Assembly (NCBI GenBank): GCA_029202545.1
Contig: CP119311.1
Span: forward strand, 3,100,001-3,164,000
DNA: 64,000 nucleotides
Direction: 5' to 3'
Source of the DNA: Candidatus Pseudobacter hemicellulosilyticus
Lineage (GTDB): Bacteria > Bacteroidota > Bacteroidia > Chitinophagales > Chitinophagaceae
The notes below the pieces were generated by a model. The model saw only the letters and a list, made by a program, of their open reading frames with translations. It did no database searches and was not told the DNA's origin. Of the stretch, positions 53,001-61,661 are shown piece after piece. A program made the translations under genes and the position numbers. The stretch's first letter is position 1. Each line of letters begins with the position of its first letter.

Positions 53001-55292
53001 ATGCTACATATGTTCAACAGACTACTATTAACCGCAGGCGCTGCCGGACTTGCCCTGCAGGCCCTTGTTTCCTGTGCAGGTGCAGGCAGGACCAAAACCA
53101 CCAAGCAACCTGCCGCCTGGGTACAACCCTATATCGGTACCGCAGGTCATGGACACGTTTTCCTGGGCGCCAATGTACCCTTTGGAGCCGTTCAGCTGGG
53201 CCCTTCCAATATTATCCAGACCTGGGACAAATTCAATGGATGGGACTGGTGCAGCGGTTATAACTACAGCAGCCGCGAGATACTGGGTTTTACCCATACG
53301 CATCTCAGCGGCACGGGTATCGGCGACCTGAATGACCTGCTGGTACTGCCCGCCAACGGCAAGCTGCAACTGAACCCTATGGCCTTTGATAAACCTGCTA
53401 CCGGTTACGGTTCCAATTTCAGCCATGACAGCGAAACTGTGAAACCCGGTTACTACCAGGTTTACCTGGACAAGTACCAGGTGAATGCCCGCCTCACCGC
53501 TACTGAACGCACCGGTTTTCATCAGTATACTTTCAGAAAAACCGACAGCGCGCATATCCTGGTTGACCTGGGCTTCGGCATGGGCTGGGATTCTCCTGTC
53601 AAAACAGAATTCCGCCAGGTGAACGACAGCACTTTCCTGGGTTATCGTTTCTCAACAGGCTGGGCTAACAATCAGCAATTATATTTTGCAATTGTGCTTG
53701 ACCGTAAGGTGACGAAGTTGGCATTATTCAATGACACTGTTCCCGTCAACGCTAAAGAAGCTATAGGCCAGCGGGTGAAAGCCGCCCTGTATATTGATGT
53801 GGCCAGCAACCCTACCGTAGCCCTGAAAGTGGGTATCAGCCCGGTCAGCGCGGAGAACGCCCTGCTGAATATCCAGCAAGAGAACCCCGACTGGGATTTT
53901 GATAAAAAAGTGGCCGCTGCTGAAGATCGCTGGAATGAGGAACTGGGAAGAATAAAAATTGATGCGGACGAAAAAGAGATGACTGTTTTCTATACCTCGC
54001 TCTACCATAGTTATTTTTCGCCATCGCTGTTCAATGATGTGAACAAGGATTACCGCGGGGCCGACCGCCAGGTGCATACCGGCGCGGACTTCGACAACTA
54101 TACGGTGTTCTCCCTCTGGGATACTTACCGGGCCTGGCATCCGCTCATGACCCTTGCCCAGCCGGACAGGATGAATGGATTCATCAAAACCATGCTGGCT
54201 ATTTACAAGGAGCAGGGGCGTTTACCGCTCTGGCACCTGCATGGCAATGAAACCAATACCATGGTGGGCAACCCTGCTATACCGGTCATTGTGGATGCTT
54301 ACCTGAAAGGTTATCGGGATTATGATGTGAACTTGGCCTGGGAAGCAGTGAAGCATACGGCTATGGAGCAGGCAGAAGGGCTGAAGTATGTACAGAAACT
54401 GCAGTTCATTCCGGCCGACAGTATAAAAGAGTCTGTGGCCAAAGCCCTGGAATATGCTATTGCCGATGGCGCGGCAGCAAGATTTGCGAAGGAGCTGGGC
54501 AAGACTGACGAGTATGAATATTTCAATAAACGCGCCCATCTCTACACGCAGTATTTTGACCGCAGTGTTGGTTTCATGCGCGGCAGGATCAGTGAAAACA
54601 AATGGCGGGAGCCTTTTGATCCGGCCATGGCCCTGCACCGCAACAATGATTACTGTGAAGGCAACGCCTGGCAATATCTATGGCTGGTGCCGCAGGATGT
54701 GCCGGGACTGATTGCGCTGCTGGGGAACGACAAAGCCTTTACCGATAAGCTGGACCAGCTGTTTGCGGCTTCTTCCGACCTGCATGCAGAGGCTTCGCCG
54801 GATATTTCCGGGATGATTGGCCAGTATGCGCATGGCAATGAGCCGGGGCATCATATTCCCTACCTGTATCCCTATGCCGGTCAGCCCTGGAAAACAGCGG
54901 CGTTGGTAAGGCAGATCACGGATACTTTTTATACCACTCAGCCCGATGGTCTTTGTGGCAATGAAGATGCGGGACAGATGTCGGCCTGGTATGTATTATC
55001 GGCCCTTGGTTTTTACCCCGTGGATCCTGCAGCGGGCATCTATGTGTTTGGATCGCCGCTGGTGCGTTCTGCGGTGATCAGCCTGCCGGGTAACAAGAGC
55101 TTTACCGTCCGGGTAGTGAACCAGTCGAAAGAAAACAAATATATCCAGCGCGTAGAGCGCAATGGCAATGCCTGGGATAAGTCCTTTATCACGCACCACC
55201 ATATCATGACGGGCGGCAGCCTGACCATTCATATGGGGCCCAAGCCTTCACCCACCTGGGGTGTAGCGCTGGAGGACAGACCTAAAAATTAA
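53001..55292 (+). CDS. GH92 family alpha-mannosidase lipoprotein
   Basis: 763 residues with a lipoprotein signal (Cys in 'LQALVSCAGAG'); an ATG three codons in is an alternative start. The N-terminal beta-sandwich begins 'VQPYIGTAGHGHVFLGANVP', the family's hallmark opening. The (alpha/alpha)6 part contains 'HLHGNETNTMVGNPAIP', 'NEPGHHIPYLYPYAGQPWKT' and 'GNEDAGQMSAWYVLSALGFY', which carry the calcium-binding and catalytic acidic residues known in GH92. Known members are calcium-dependent exo-alpha-mannosidases acting on N-glycans or mannans. Together with the adjacent beta-mannosidase it would trim high-mannose glycan. A strong terminator follows. Confidence 0.95.
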   Translation: MLHMFNRLLLTAGAAGLALQALVSCAGAGRTKTTKQPAAWVQPYIGTAGHGHVFLGANVPFGAVQLGPSNIIQTWDKFNGWDWCSGYNYSSREILGFTHTHLSGTGIGDLNDLLVLPANGKLQLNPMAFDKPATGYGSNFSHDSETVKPGYYQVYLDKYQVNARLTATERTGFHQYTFRKTDSAHILVDLGFGMGWDSPVKTEFRQVNDSTFLGYRFSTGWANNQQLYFAIVLDRKVTKLALFNDTVPVNAKEAIGQRVKAALYIDVASNPTVALKVGISPVSAENALLNIQQENPDWDFDKKVAAAEDRWNEELGRIKIDADEKEMTVFYTSLYHSYFSPSLFNDVNKDYRGADRQVHTGADFDNYTVFSLWDTYRAWHPLMTLAQPDRMNGFIKTMLAIYKEQGRLPLWHLHGNETNTMVGNPAIPVIVDAYLKGYRDYDVNLAWEAVKHTAMEQAEGLKYVQKLQFIPADSIKESVAKALEYAIADGAAARFAKELGKTDEYEYFNKRAHLYTQYFDRSVGFMRGRISENKWREPFDPAMALHRNNDYCEGNAWQYLWLVPQDVPGLIALLGNDKAFTDKLDQLFAASSDLHAEASPDISGMIGQYAHGNEPGHHIPYLYPYAGQPWKTAALVRQITDTFYTTQPDGLCGNEDAGQMSAWYVLSALGFYPVDPAAGIYVFGSPLVRSAVISLPGNKSFTVRVVNQSKENKYIQRVERNGNAWDKSFITHHHIMTGGSLTIHMGPKPSPTWGVALEDRPKN

Positions 55293-55314
55293 GGATGCTC
55301 ATACAAGAATAGGG

Positions 55315-55344
55315 AAGCCCCGAAGTACTGCTTCGGGGCTTTTA
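55315..55344 (+). terminator. Intrinsic terminator after the GH92 gene
   Basis: AAGCCCCGAAG (55315-55325) pairs perfectly with CTTCGGGGCTT (55331-55341), 5-nt loop, then a short T run. The remainder of 55293-55592 contains no gene; an 8-bp repeat AATGTGGG/CCCACATT (55555-55562 and 55576-55583) lies just before the kinase start. Confidence 0.85.
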
Positions 55345-55592
55345 CCTGCTATCCCAGAGCAGTAATAGTATTACAGGAAAGGGGTGCGCCATCATAGTAG
55401 GGTTTGGGTTGGGTCGGGCGCCTGCGGTATAGGGTTATACAGGTTATCTTCCTGGGGGTACCAGGTCCTGCTATGGGATAGGTAAATATAGGTTGACGGC
55501 CGATTCGGGAACAGGGACCCAAGGGTTCTATTTTGATGGTGTGCCATTATTTTTAATGTGGGGTTCCTGCTAAAACCCACATTTTTGCAGGA

Positions 55593-57539
55593 ATGTTTGT
55601 TCCCGTCCCTTTCCTGAGAAAGCTGCTCCTGGTTACCCTTTGCTGGCTGACGGCCCATATGGCCTCTGCCCGTGATACACTTTCTGTGACCCCGGCCATG
55701 CCCAATACAGCGTTACAGTCCTGGCTGGTTGGGTTAGAAGACCATAGCCGGCAGCTTACTCCGGTGCAGGTGCTGGCGGGCAGGGATCATATGGCGCCAG
55801 TCCATGACCTGTTGCAACTGGAACCTACCAATCATTACTGGCTATATATACCGCTGCGCAATACTACGGACAGCGCGGTAGCCCCCATCCTGCATTTCAG
55901 TAGTCTCACTTTTGTAGACGCCTGGTTATTTGTGGGCGATAGCCTGGTCCTTCACCGGGCTGCGGGCGCTTTCCGGCCTGCCGCCGAACTGGCGCCGGGT
56001 GATGGCCGCTTTCACCTGTCCCTGCCTATGCAGGCAGGCCAGCAGTATAACCTGCTCCTGAAAGTGTGGCATACCAAACATTATCATCCAACATTCGATT
56101 TTGCGTTGCAGTCGCCCCTGGTCTACCAGCAGGAGCATGCCCGGCGGGAGCGGCTGGATGCCTGGGCGCAGGGCGCTATGGGTATCTTCCTGCTGTATAC
56201 CCTGCTGTCCTGGCTGGTCAGCAGGTTCAGGCCCTACCTATGGCTGACTTTCTTTATTGCGGGTGTGGCGCTGTATGGATTGAGTACTGGTCCGTATATG
56301 ATCGACTGGTTCTATCCCGATAATCCGGCCACGGGCTGGGTATTCAATGTGCTGTACCTGCACCTGGCACAGCTGGGCATGTACCTGCTGGTGATAGATT
56401 TCTGGTCGCTCCGGCAATTCAATCCCCGGCTTTACCGGATGGGGTTAGGTTTTGCCACTGTGTTGCCGGTGCTGTCGGTAGCGAGTTTTTCCATCAACTA
56501 TTTTACGGGTAACTACAACCTGATGAACAATATCAACCTGCTGGCCTTCCTGCTGCCTTTCAGCTTTGTGCTGCTGGCCATCCGGGTCTGCTGGCGGCGG
56601 CTGGACCGGGCGCAGCGTTTCCTCTGTTACGGGATGTTGTTGTTTGTGCTGGGCGCGCTGCTGATCTCCGGCGGTTCATTTTTTCTCCGGGAGAAAGCCC
56701 TGGACTTCACGCCCTATATCGGTCATATTGCTACGCTGAGCATTTTTATCCTTTTCTCTACCGGCCTGAAAGAAAAGCAGCGGCAGCATGAACTGGACCG
56801 CAATGCGGCACTGGCGGAGCTGAACAGGTTACAGCATGAGCAGAACCTGTTACTGGAAAAAAAGGTAACGGAACGAACCCTGGACCTGCAGCAATCCAAC
56901 GGGCAGCTGCGGATGCAGTGGGATGAACTGGGCCGTCGCAATGCACAGATAGAGACCCTGATCAATGAGCTGAGCCACCGGGTGAAAAATAATTTACAGC
57001 TATTGTATAGCCTGAACAGCCTGCAGCTGCCCCTGGTGCAGGATGCTGCGGCGCAGCATGTGCTGCGCGGCAATATTGCGCGGATCAGGGCCATGATGCT
57101 GGTGAACCAGAAATTATACCGGCCGGAGGCTGATACGGCGATCCCGGTGGAGGAATCGGTGCGTGAGCTGACGGGGCATTTGCAGCAGATCTATGATGCG
57201 GCCCATAAGGTCAGCATCCGGCAGGACATACAGGCCGATGGCGTGCTGGCGCCCAAGCAGCTGCTGTCGCTGGCCATGATCCTGGCAGAGCTGCTGACCA
57301 ATAGTTTTAAATATGCTTTTGGGGAGATAGGGGAGCCGGTGATAGATATCCGGATCCGGCTGGAAAGGGATCAGTTGCAGGTGCTGTATGCGGACAATGG
57401 GGTGGGTTTGCCATTGGACAGGACTAACAGCTCGTCCATGGGTCTCCCGCTGGTGCGCGACCTGGTCAGGCAGTTACAGGGCAGTATGGAGGTGCGGAAC
57501 GAGGGCGGGCTGGCGTATCATTTCCGGATACCGATGTAA
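55593..57539 (+). CDS. 7TM-DISM sensor histidine kinase (HisKA_2 type)
   Basis: 648 residues. Signal peptide at about 1-26; periplasmic 7TMR-DISM extracellular domain 2 at about 40-180; seven membrane segments at about 190-395 ('WAQGAMGIFLLYTLLSWLVS' to 'GHIATLSIFILFSTGL'); coiled coil at about 398-450; HisKA_2 dimerisation domain with the phospho-accepting His in 'LINELSHRVKNNLQLLYSLN'; HATPase domain with 'AELLTNSFKYAFGEIGEP' (N box), 'YADNGVGLPLD' (G1) and 'SSMGLPLVRDLVRQL' (G2). DISM receptors are thought to sense small extracellular ligands such as carbohydrates. It pairs with the response regulator 117 bp downstream. Confidence 0.93.
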   Translation: MFVPVPFLRKLLLVTLCWLTAHMASARDTLSVTPAMPNTALQSWLVGLEDHSRQLTPVQVLAGRDHMAPVHDLLQLEPTNHYWLYIPLRNTTDSAVAPILHFSSLTFVDAWLFVGDSLVLHRAAGAFRPAAELAPGDGRFHLSLPMQAGQQYNLLLKVWHTKHYHPTFDFALQSPLVYQQEHARRERLDAWAQGAMGIFLLYTLLSWLVSRFRPYLWLTFFIAGVALYGLSTGPYMIDWFYPDNPATGWVFNVLYLHLAQLGMYLLVIDFWSLRQFNPRLYRMGLGFATVLPVLSVASFSINYFTGNYNLMNNINLLAFLLPFSFVLLAIRVCWRRLDRAQRFLCYGMLLFVLGALLISGGSFFLREKALDFTPYIGHIATLSIFILFSTGLKEKQRQHELDRNAALAELNRLQHEQNLLLEKKVTERTLDLQQSNGQLRMQWDELGRRNAQIETLINELSHRVKNNLQLLYSLNSLQLPLVQDAAAQHVLRGNIARIRAMMLVNQKLYRPEADTAIPVEESVRELTGHLQQIYDAAHKVSIRQDIQADGVLAPKQLLSLAMILAELLTNSFKYAFGEIGEPVIDIRIRLERDQLQVLYADNGVGLPLDRTNSSSMGLPLVRDLVRQLQGSMEVRNEGGLAYHFRIPM

Positions 57540-57656
57540 AGCGTTCAATGTAGTTTTTGCATTGACAGGAGCTATTTCGGCATAGCCTGGAAGCGGTAGC
57601 TCCGCTGCTGTGATGGCTGATTGTTGGGTACAGAGTAATTAATTAAATGACTATAC

Positions 57657-58265
57657 ATGATCCGGGTACTGATTGTAGAAGACGAGATCATTATTGCGCG
57701 GTTTATTGAGCAGCAGCTGCAGGCCAGCTTTCGTTGCAGTACCCGTATTGCGGTATCTGCGGCGGAAGTAGCGATGGCGATGCCGGAGATGCTGCCCCAG
57801 CTGGTATTGTGTGATATCAACCTGGAGGAAAAGCGGACGGGGATTGAACTGGTGGCGGAGCTGCAGCAATCGTACGTTTTTGAAGTGATCTATATTACTT
57901 CTTACCAGTCGCGCAGTATAATAGAGCAGGCCTCTGCCACGCGGCCGGCCAACTATATCATCAAGCCGGTAGATGAGGCGCAGCTGTTTGCCGGCGTCAA
58001 ACTGGTGATGGACCGGATGGCCAGTCAGCCGGTTGTGCAGCAGAGGCAGGAGCTGCTGGAAAAGCTGACGCCTGTGGAGCGCCGGATATTGCGGCTGATC
58101 AGTCAGCGGAAGACCACCCGCGAGATAGCGGGGCTGCTGCATTTCAGTCATTATACCATCAAGAACCACCGGCATCGGATATGCCGCAAGTTGGAGCTGA
58201 AGGATGAGAACTATGCGCTGCTGCGCTGGGTGCTGGAGCAGGGTGAGAAATTGGCGGAAGAGTAA
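57657..58265 (+). CDS. Response regulator with LuxR-type HTH
   Basis: 202 residues. Receiver domain at about 1-118: acidic pocket 'LIVEDEIIIARF', phospho-acceptor Asp in 'LVLCDINLEEKRTG', Thr/Lys switch 'IYITSYQS' and 'YIIKPVDE'. The LuxR-type DNA-binding domain at about 138-200 has 'LTPVERRILRLISQRKTTRE' and 'YTIKNHRHRICRKL'. It forms a two-component system with the preceding kinase. Its targets are not evident. A tandem repeat array begins 5 bp after its stop. Confidence 0.93.
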   Translation: MIRVLIVEDEIIIARFIEQQLQASFRCSTRIAVSAAEVAMAMPEMLPQLVLCDINLEEKRTGIELVAELQQSYVFEVIYITSYQSRSIIEQASATRPANYIIKPVDEAQLFAGVKLVMDRMASQPVVQQRQELLEKLTPVERRILRLISQRKTTREIAGLLHFSHYTIKNHRHRICRKLELKDENYALLRWVLEQGEKLAEE

Positions 58266-58269
58266 TGAC

Positions 58270-58646
58270 TTTGCTGCCTGTAGATGTTTGCCGGTTTTTG
58301 GATGATTTGTGTCCCATCTCCCGGAGGTGAAAATCCAAATTGTAAATAACAGTTTTTAGCTAACCTTTCGTTGCATGCTTTTAAGTGAAAACAGCCTGGC
58401 CGGTAGTGGCAATTTAGTGTAGTTTGCTGCCTGTAGTGGTTTGTTGGTTTTTGGAAGGTATGTGGCCCATCTCCCGGAGGGAAAAAAAACAAAATTTAAA
58501 TAAAGGTTTGTTGCAAACCTGGGGATGTATGCTACTTAAGTGAAAACAGCCTGGCTGGTAGTGGCAATTTAGTGTAGTTTGCTGCCTGTAGAGGTTTGTT
58601 GGTTTTTGGAAGGTATGTGGCCTATCTCCCGGAGGGGAAAAATTCC
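58270..58646. repeat. Two and a half tandem copies of a ~154-bp repeat
   Basis: Copies begin at 58270, 58423 and 58578, each with TTTGCTGCCTGTAG; the third is cut at about 58646. Conserved blocks are the GTTTG.GGTTTTTGGA segment, CATCTCCCGGAGG (CTATC in copy 3) and, in the first two, a 39-bp stretch from AAGTGAAAACAGCCTGGC to CAATTTAGTGTAG with one mismatch. The parts between diverge. It fills the 418-bp space between convergent genes. The conserved CTCC-C-GGAG palindrome, followed by A-rich sequence, may form hairpins. Not a CRISPR: units are too long and there are no spacers of equal length. Confidence 0.85.
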
Positions 58647-58683
58647 TTTAAAAAATAATTGTAGTGTTTTTGGCTGAACGCCG

Positions 58684-59685
58684 TTACGCCTGTAACGGTT
58701 GCAGCAATTGCTCTTCCCTGATCTTCCAGGCGCAGTCAAAATGCCCCAGGGGACAGGCTTTCCGGCCGTGCAGTCCGCAGGGGCGACAGTCCAGCGGCTC
58801 CGGGATCTCCACGATATAACTTTTATCAGACAACGGCCCGAACCCGAAAGAAGGAAGGGTGGAACAATAAACCGCTGTGACCGGTGCATTCACGGAAGAG
58901 GCAAAATGCATGGGCGCGGAATCATTCACATAATTCATGAACGCCTGCTGCTGGAGGGCGGTGGATTGCAGGAAATTGAGCTGGCCGCAGAGGTTGGTGA
59001 CATGGGGGTTACCGGTCTGCTGACGGATGGTCTCCGCCAGGGCTTTATCGCCAGGACCGCCCAGCAGGTACACTGTTGTCTCCGGGTCCAGCTGGTCAAT
59101 GAAGCGGCTCCATTTTTCCGCGGGATACATTTTGGTGAACCAGACCGAAGCCGGCGAGATAGTAATATAATGTGGCCTGACCCATTGCTGCACGGCTGCC
59201 TGGTCGGTAGCCGATGGATACAATCTCGGTTTCCAGGGTGTAGGGTCCGTAAAGGATCTGATCAGCTCGTTATTGCGTTCAATTTCGTGGTAAGTGTGCT
59301 GGCCATCGCTGATGACATGGGGGATCTTTTTGCTGAAGGCCCAGCTGAGGGGGTTTTTGTTGAACCCGATGGTTTCCCTGGCGCCGGAAAAAGCGGTGAG
59401 CAGGCCGGTGGCGGCAAAGCGCTGGATATTGATGACCTTGTCGTAGCGGCGGCGGCGCACCTGCTGCCAGAGGCGGAACAGGTTTTTGAGCTTGCCCTTC
59501 TTTTTATCCCAGACCAGCACCTGGCGCAGATAGGGATGGCCGCTGAGCAGGGATTCATTGCCTTTGCGCACCATCATATCCAGCTCGGCTTCGGGGAAAA
59601 AGGCATGCAGTTTTTCCAGCAGCCCTGTTGCCAGGACCACGTCGCCGATGAATGCTGTCTGAATAACGAGGATCTTTTGTGCCAA
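58684..59685 (-). CDS. GT9 (heptosyltransferase-type) glycosyltransferase
   Basis: 333 residues, GT-B fold family 9. The N-terminal 'ILVIQTAFIGDVVLATGLLE' and 'KLHAFFPEAELDMMVRKGNE' match ADP-heptose:LPS heptosyltransferases. The C-terminal part has 'TVYLLGGPGDKALAETIRQQ', 'VTNLCGQLNF' and 'NDSAPMHFASSVNAPVTAVY', the nucleotide-sugar site. It probably adds a core sugar to lipopolysaccharide at the inner face of the inner membrane. A cysteine-rich tail ('LDCRPCGLHGRKACPLGHFD') is common in this family. It is co-transcribed with the Sua5 gene 21 bp upstream. Confidence 0.92.
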   Translation of the reverse strand: MAQKILVIQTAFIGDVVLATGLLEKLHAFFPEAELDMMVRKGNESLLSGHPYLRQVLVWDKKKGKLKNLFRLWQQVRRRRYDKVINIQRFAATGLLTAFSGARETIGFNKNPLSWAFSKKIPHVISDGQHTYHEIERNNELIRSFTDPTPWKPRLYPSATDQAAVQQWVRPHYITISPASVWFTKMYPAEKWSRFIDQLDPETTVYLLGGPGDKALAETIRQQTGNPHVTNLCGQLNFLQSTALQQQAFMNYVNDSAPMHFASSVNAPVTAVYCSTLPSFGFGPLSDKSYIVEIPEPLDCRPCGLHGRKACPLGHFDCAWKIREEQLLQPLQA

Positions 59686-59706
59686 GGAAAAAAAGTTTTA
59701 GAAAGC

Positions 59707-60273
59707 TCAGGGACGCAGGACCTCTACCTGGCCCTGTTTCCATCTGACTACGCTGGAGGGCGCTGCGATGCTGGTTTCCTCCTGCCTGTACTGAACAATA
59801 TAATCAACCTGTGTTTTTACTGCTTCGGGGATCTCTGCAAAGATCCGGGGTGTTGGGGCTCCGCTGATATTGGCGGAGGTGGACACGATAGGTTTGCGGA
59901 ACCGCTTGATGAGGTGCCGGCAGAAATCCTCCCGGATGAGCCGGATGGCAATGGATCCGTCGGCCGCTACCAGGTTGGGAGCGAGGCCGATAGCACCCTC
60001 ATAGATCACGGTGGTGGGCTTGCTGACCGTTTGGAGATAGTTGAACACCGCCAGGTCTGTATTGGCCACATAGTGGATCAGGTCGCGCTGATCCGCCAGC
60101 AGGACGATCATGCTTTTGGTCTCGGGCCTTTGCTTGAGGGCATAGATCTTTTGCACCGCCTCCGGGTTGGTAGCGTCACAGCCGATGCCCCAGACCGTAT
60201 CAGTAGGGTAGAGGATCAGTCCTCCAGCCTGCAATACGGCCAGGCATTGTTCCAGGTCTTGCGTAAAATCCAT
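59707..60273 (-). CDS. Threonylcarbamoyl-AMP synthase, Sua5/YciO/YrdC family
   Basis: 188 residues from the ATG at 60273 ('MDFTQDLEQCLAVLQAGGLI'). The open frame extends further upstream, but that part overlaps dapD on the other strand and has no family similarity, so it is excluded. YrdC motifs: 'LYPTDTVWGIGCDATNPEAV', 'IYALKQRPETKSMIVLLADQ', 'IAIRLIREDFCRHLIKRF' and 'KPIVSTSANISGAPTPRIF'. The enzyme makes threonylcarbamoyl-AMP for the t6A37 tRNA modification. It is the short form without the Sua5 C-terminal domain. It is divergent from dapD with an 82-bp gap. Confidence 0.93.
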   Translation of the reverse strand: MDFTQDLEQCLAVLQAGGLILYPTDTVWGIGCDATNPEAVQKIYALKQRPETKSMIVLLADQRDLIHYVANTDLAVFNYLQTVSKPTTVIYEGAIGLAPNLVAADGSIAIRLIREDFCRHLIKRFRKPIVSTSANISGAPTPRIFAEIPEAVKTQVDYIVQYRQEETSIAAPSSVVRWKQGQVEVLRP

Positions 60274-60310
60274 GGCGCAAATGTACAACTTGAAAACTGC
60301 GCGCGAAAGG

Positions 60311-60340
60311 TTGCGAATTGGCCCCCTTTGATTAATTTTG
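60311..60340 (+). promoter_or_regulatory. dapD promoter (TTG-N19-TAATTTTG)
   Basis: -33 TTG at 60311-60313 and -7 TAATTTTG at 60333-60340 with a 19-bp spacer, the Bacteroidota consensus arrangement. The box ends 15 bp before the ATG at 60356, so the 5' leader is about 10 nt. This supports the ATG and excludes an in-frame TTG at 60338, which lies inside the -7 box. Confidence 0.75.
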
Positions 60341-60355
60341 GCAAAATTTTTCTTG

Positions 60356-61168
60356 ATGGATCTACAACCGCTGATCAACGAAGCCTGGGTAAACCGGGAG
60401 TTGATAAAAGAAATCAAATATACAGACGCAATCCGTACCGTTATTGGAGAACTGGACAAGGGCCTTTTACGCGTGGCTGAGCCCACAGCAGATGGCTGGC
60501 AGGTGAATGAGTGGGTGAAGCAGGCTATCCTCCTGTATTTTGCCACACAGCCGATGCAGACCTGGAACCTGGAACCCTTTGAGTTCTACGATAAAATGCT
60601 GCTCAAAAAAGATTATAAAGCCCTGGGCGTTCGCGCTGTACCGCATGCCGTAGCACGTTACGGCGCTTTCCTGGCCAGGAACGTGGTGCTGATGCCTTCT
60701 TATGTAAATATCGGCGCTTATGTGGACGAAGGCACCATGGTGGATACCTGGGCTACTGTAGGCAGCTGCGCACAGATCGGTAAATGCGTACACCTCAGTG
60801 GTGGCGTGGGTATCGGTGGTGTGCTGGAACCCCTGCAGGCTTCTCCCGTGATCATTGAAGATGGTTGCTTTGTAGGCAGCCGCTGTATTGTGGTGGAAGG
60901 TGTACGGGTAGAAAAAGAAGTCGTACTTGGCGCCAATGTGGTACTGACCCAGAGCACCAAGATCATTGATGTTACCGGCGACGAGCCCGTAGAATACCGC
61001 GGTCGTGTTCCGGAGCGCAGTGTGGTGATCCCCGGCAGCTATACCAAGAAATTCCCTGCCGGTGAATTCCAGGTGCCCTGCGCCCTGATCATTGGCAAAC
61101 GCAAGCCCAGCACTGATCTGAAGACCAGCCTGAACGACGCGCTGCGTGATTTCAATGTAGCGGTATAG
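60356..61168 (+). CDS. dapD: 2,3,4,5-tetrahydropyridine-2,6-dicarboxylate N-succinyltransferase
   Basis: 270 residues, full length. The helical N-terminal part ('LQPLINEAWVNRELIKE') is followed by a left-handed beta helix of hexapeptide repeats at about 105-235 ('VNIGAYVDEGTMVDTWATVG', 'SCAQIGKCVHLSGGVGIGGV'), with the typical insertion 'LEPLQASPVIIEDGCFVGSR'. The enzyme succinylates tetrahydrodipicolinate in the succinylase branch of lysine and meso-diaminopimelate synthesis; it is a cytoplasmic trimer. It is probably essential for peptidoglycan. Monocistronic with a short leader. Confidence 0.95.
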   Translation: MDLQPLINEAWVNRELIKEIKYTDAIRTVIGELDKGLLRVAEPTADGWQVNEWVKQAILLYFATQPMQTWNLEPFEFYDKMLLKKDYKALGVRAVPHAVARYGAFLARNVVLMPSYVNIGAYVDEGTMVDTWATVGSCAQIGKCVHLSGGVGIGGVLEPLQASPVIIEDGCFVGSRCIVVEGVRVEKEVVLGANVVLTQSTKIIDVTGDEPVEYRGRVPERSVVIPGSYTKKFPAGEFQVPCALIIGKRKPSTDLKTSLNDALRDFNVAV

Positions 61169-61661
61169 GGCGGTTACCCGGTTGGTTTTGGGACGAACCA
61201 GGAGGCTGTCTGCTGACTGGCATGGCGCGTGATGTTGGGAGAGTGGTGCAGGATTGGCGCAAGGTTATTTTGGACGAACCAAGGGCAGTCCTGATAAAAC
61301 CCGGGTTGCAAAATGAGTAGTAGTTGCGCAAGCGGCTGACAATACAGAATAGCGATGCTGTACACCAGCGGGGTGACTGACTCCGCTGGGTTTACAGGAT
61401 CGCTTTTTTTGTGGGGGTACAGGTTGGGTCTATTGGAAAGGGCCAGTTGGATCGCTTCCAGCCTAAAGTCCAAAGGATTTGTGGAATGATATAAAATATT
61501 GTTCTTTGGGAGGATCGCAGCAGTCCCTCTTGTTTTTGAGGGATGCGAGGTGTGTGTTGGGAACTGGCTAAAAAAGAGTTGCGGCTTTAACCGGCTGGGA
61601 CTACAATTTGAGGTGTCCACTGGTTAATCTCCTACAGCGATTTCAGTTAGTGTTTTTACAG
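61169..61661. other. Gene-free region with a short direct repeat
   Basis: 493 bp between dapD and the transporter gene. TTTTGGGACGAACCA (61186-61200) recurs as TTTTGGACGAACCA (61268-61281). A minus-strand open frame of 148 codons covers most of it, but its composition is low-information and it matches nothing I know. No hairpin terminator was found. Confidence 0.35.

Noticed and set aside
58270..58646. Possible CRISPR array
   Set aside because: Repeat unit is about 154 bp with internal divergence, there are no short repeats with unique spacers, and there are no cas genes.
58699..60480. 593-codon plus-strand frame across the GT9 and Sua5 genes
   Set aside because: It is antisense to two well-supported genes and overlaps the start of dapD; no family similarity.
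61174..61620. 148-codon minus-strand frame after dapD
   Set aside because: It fills an intergenic region but has no motif, no signal and no supporting context; kept only as a gene-free region.
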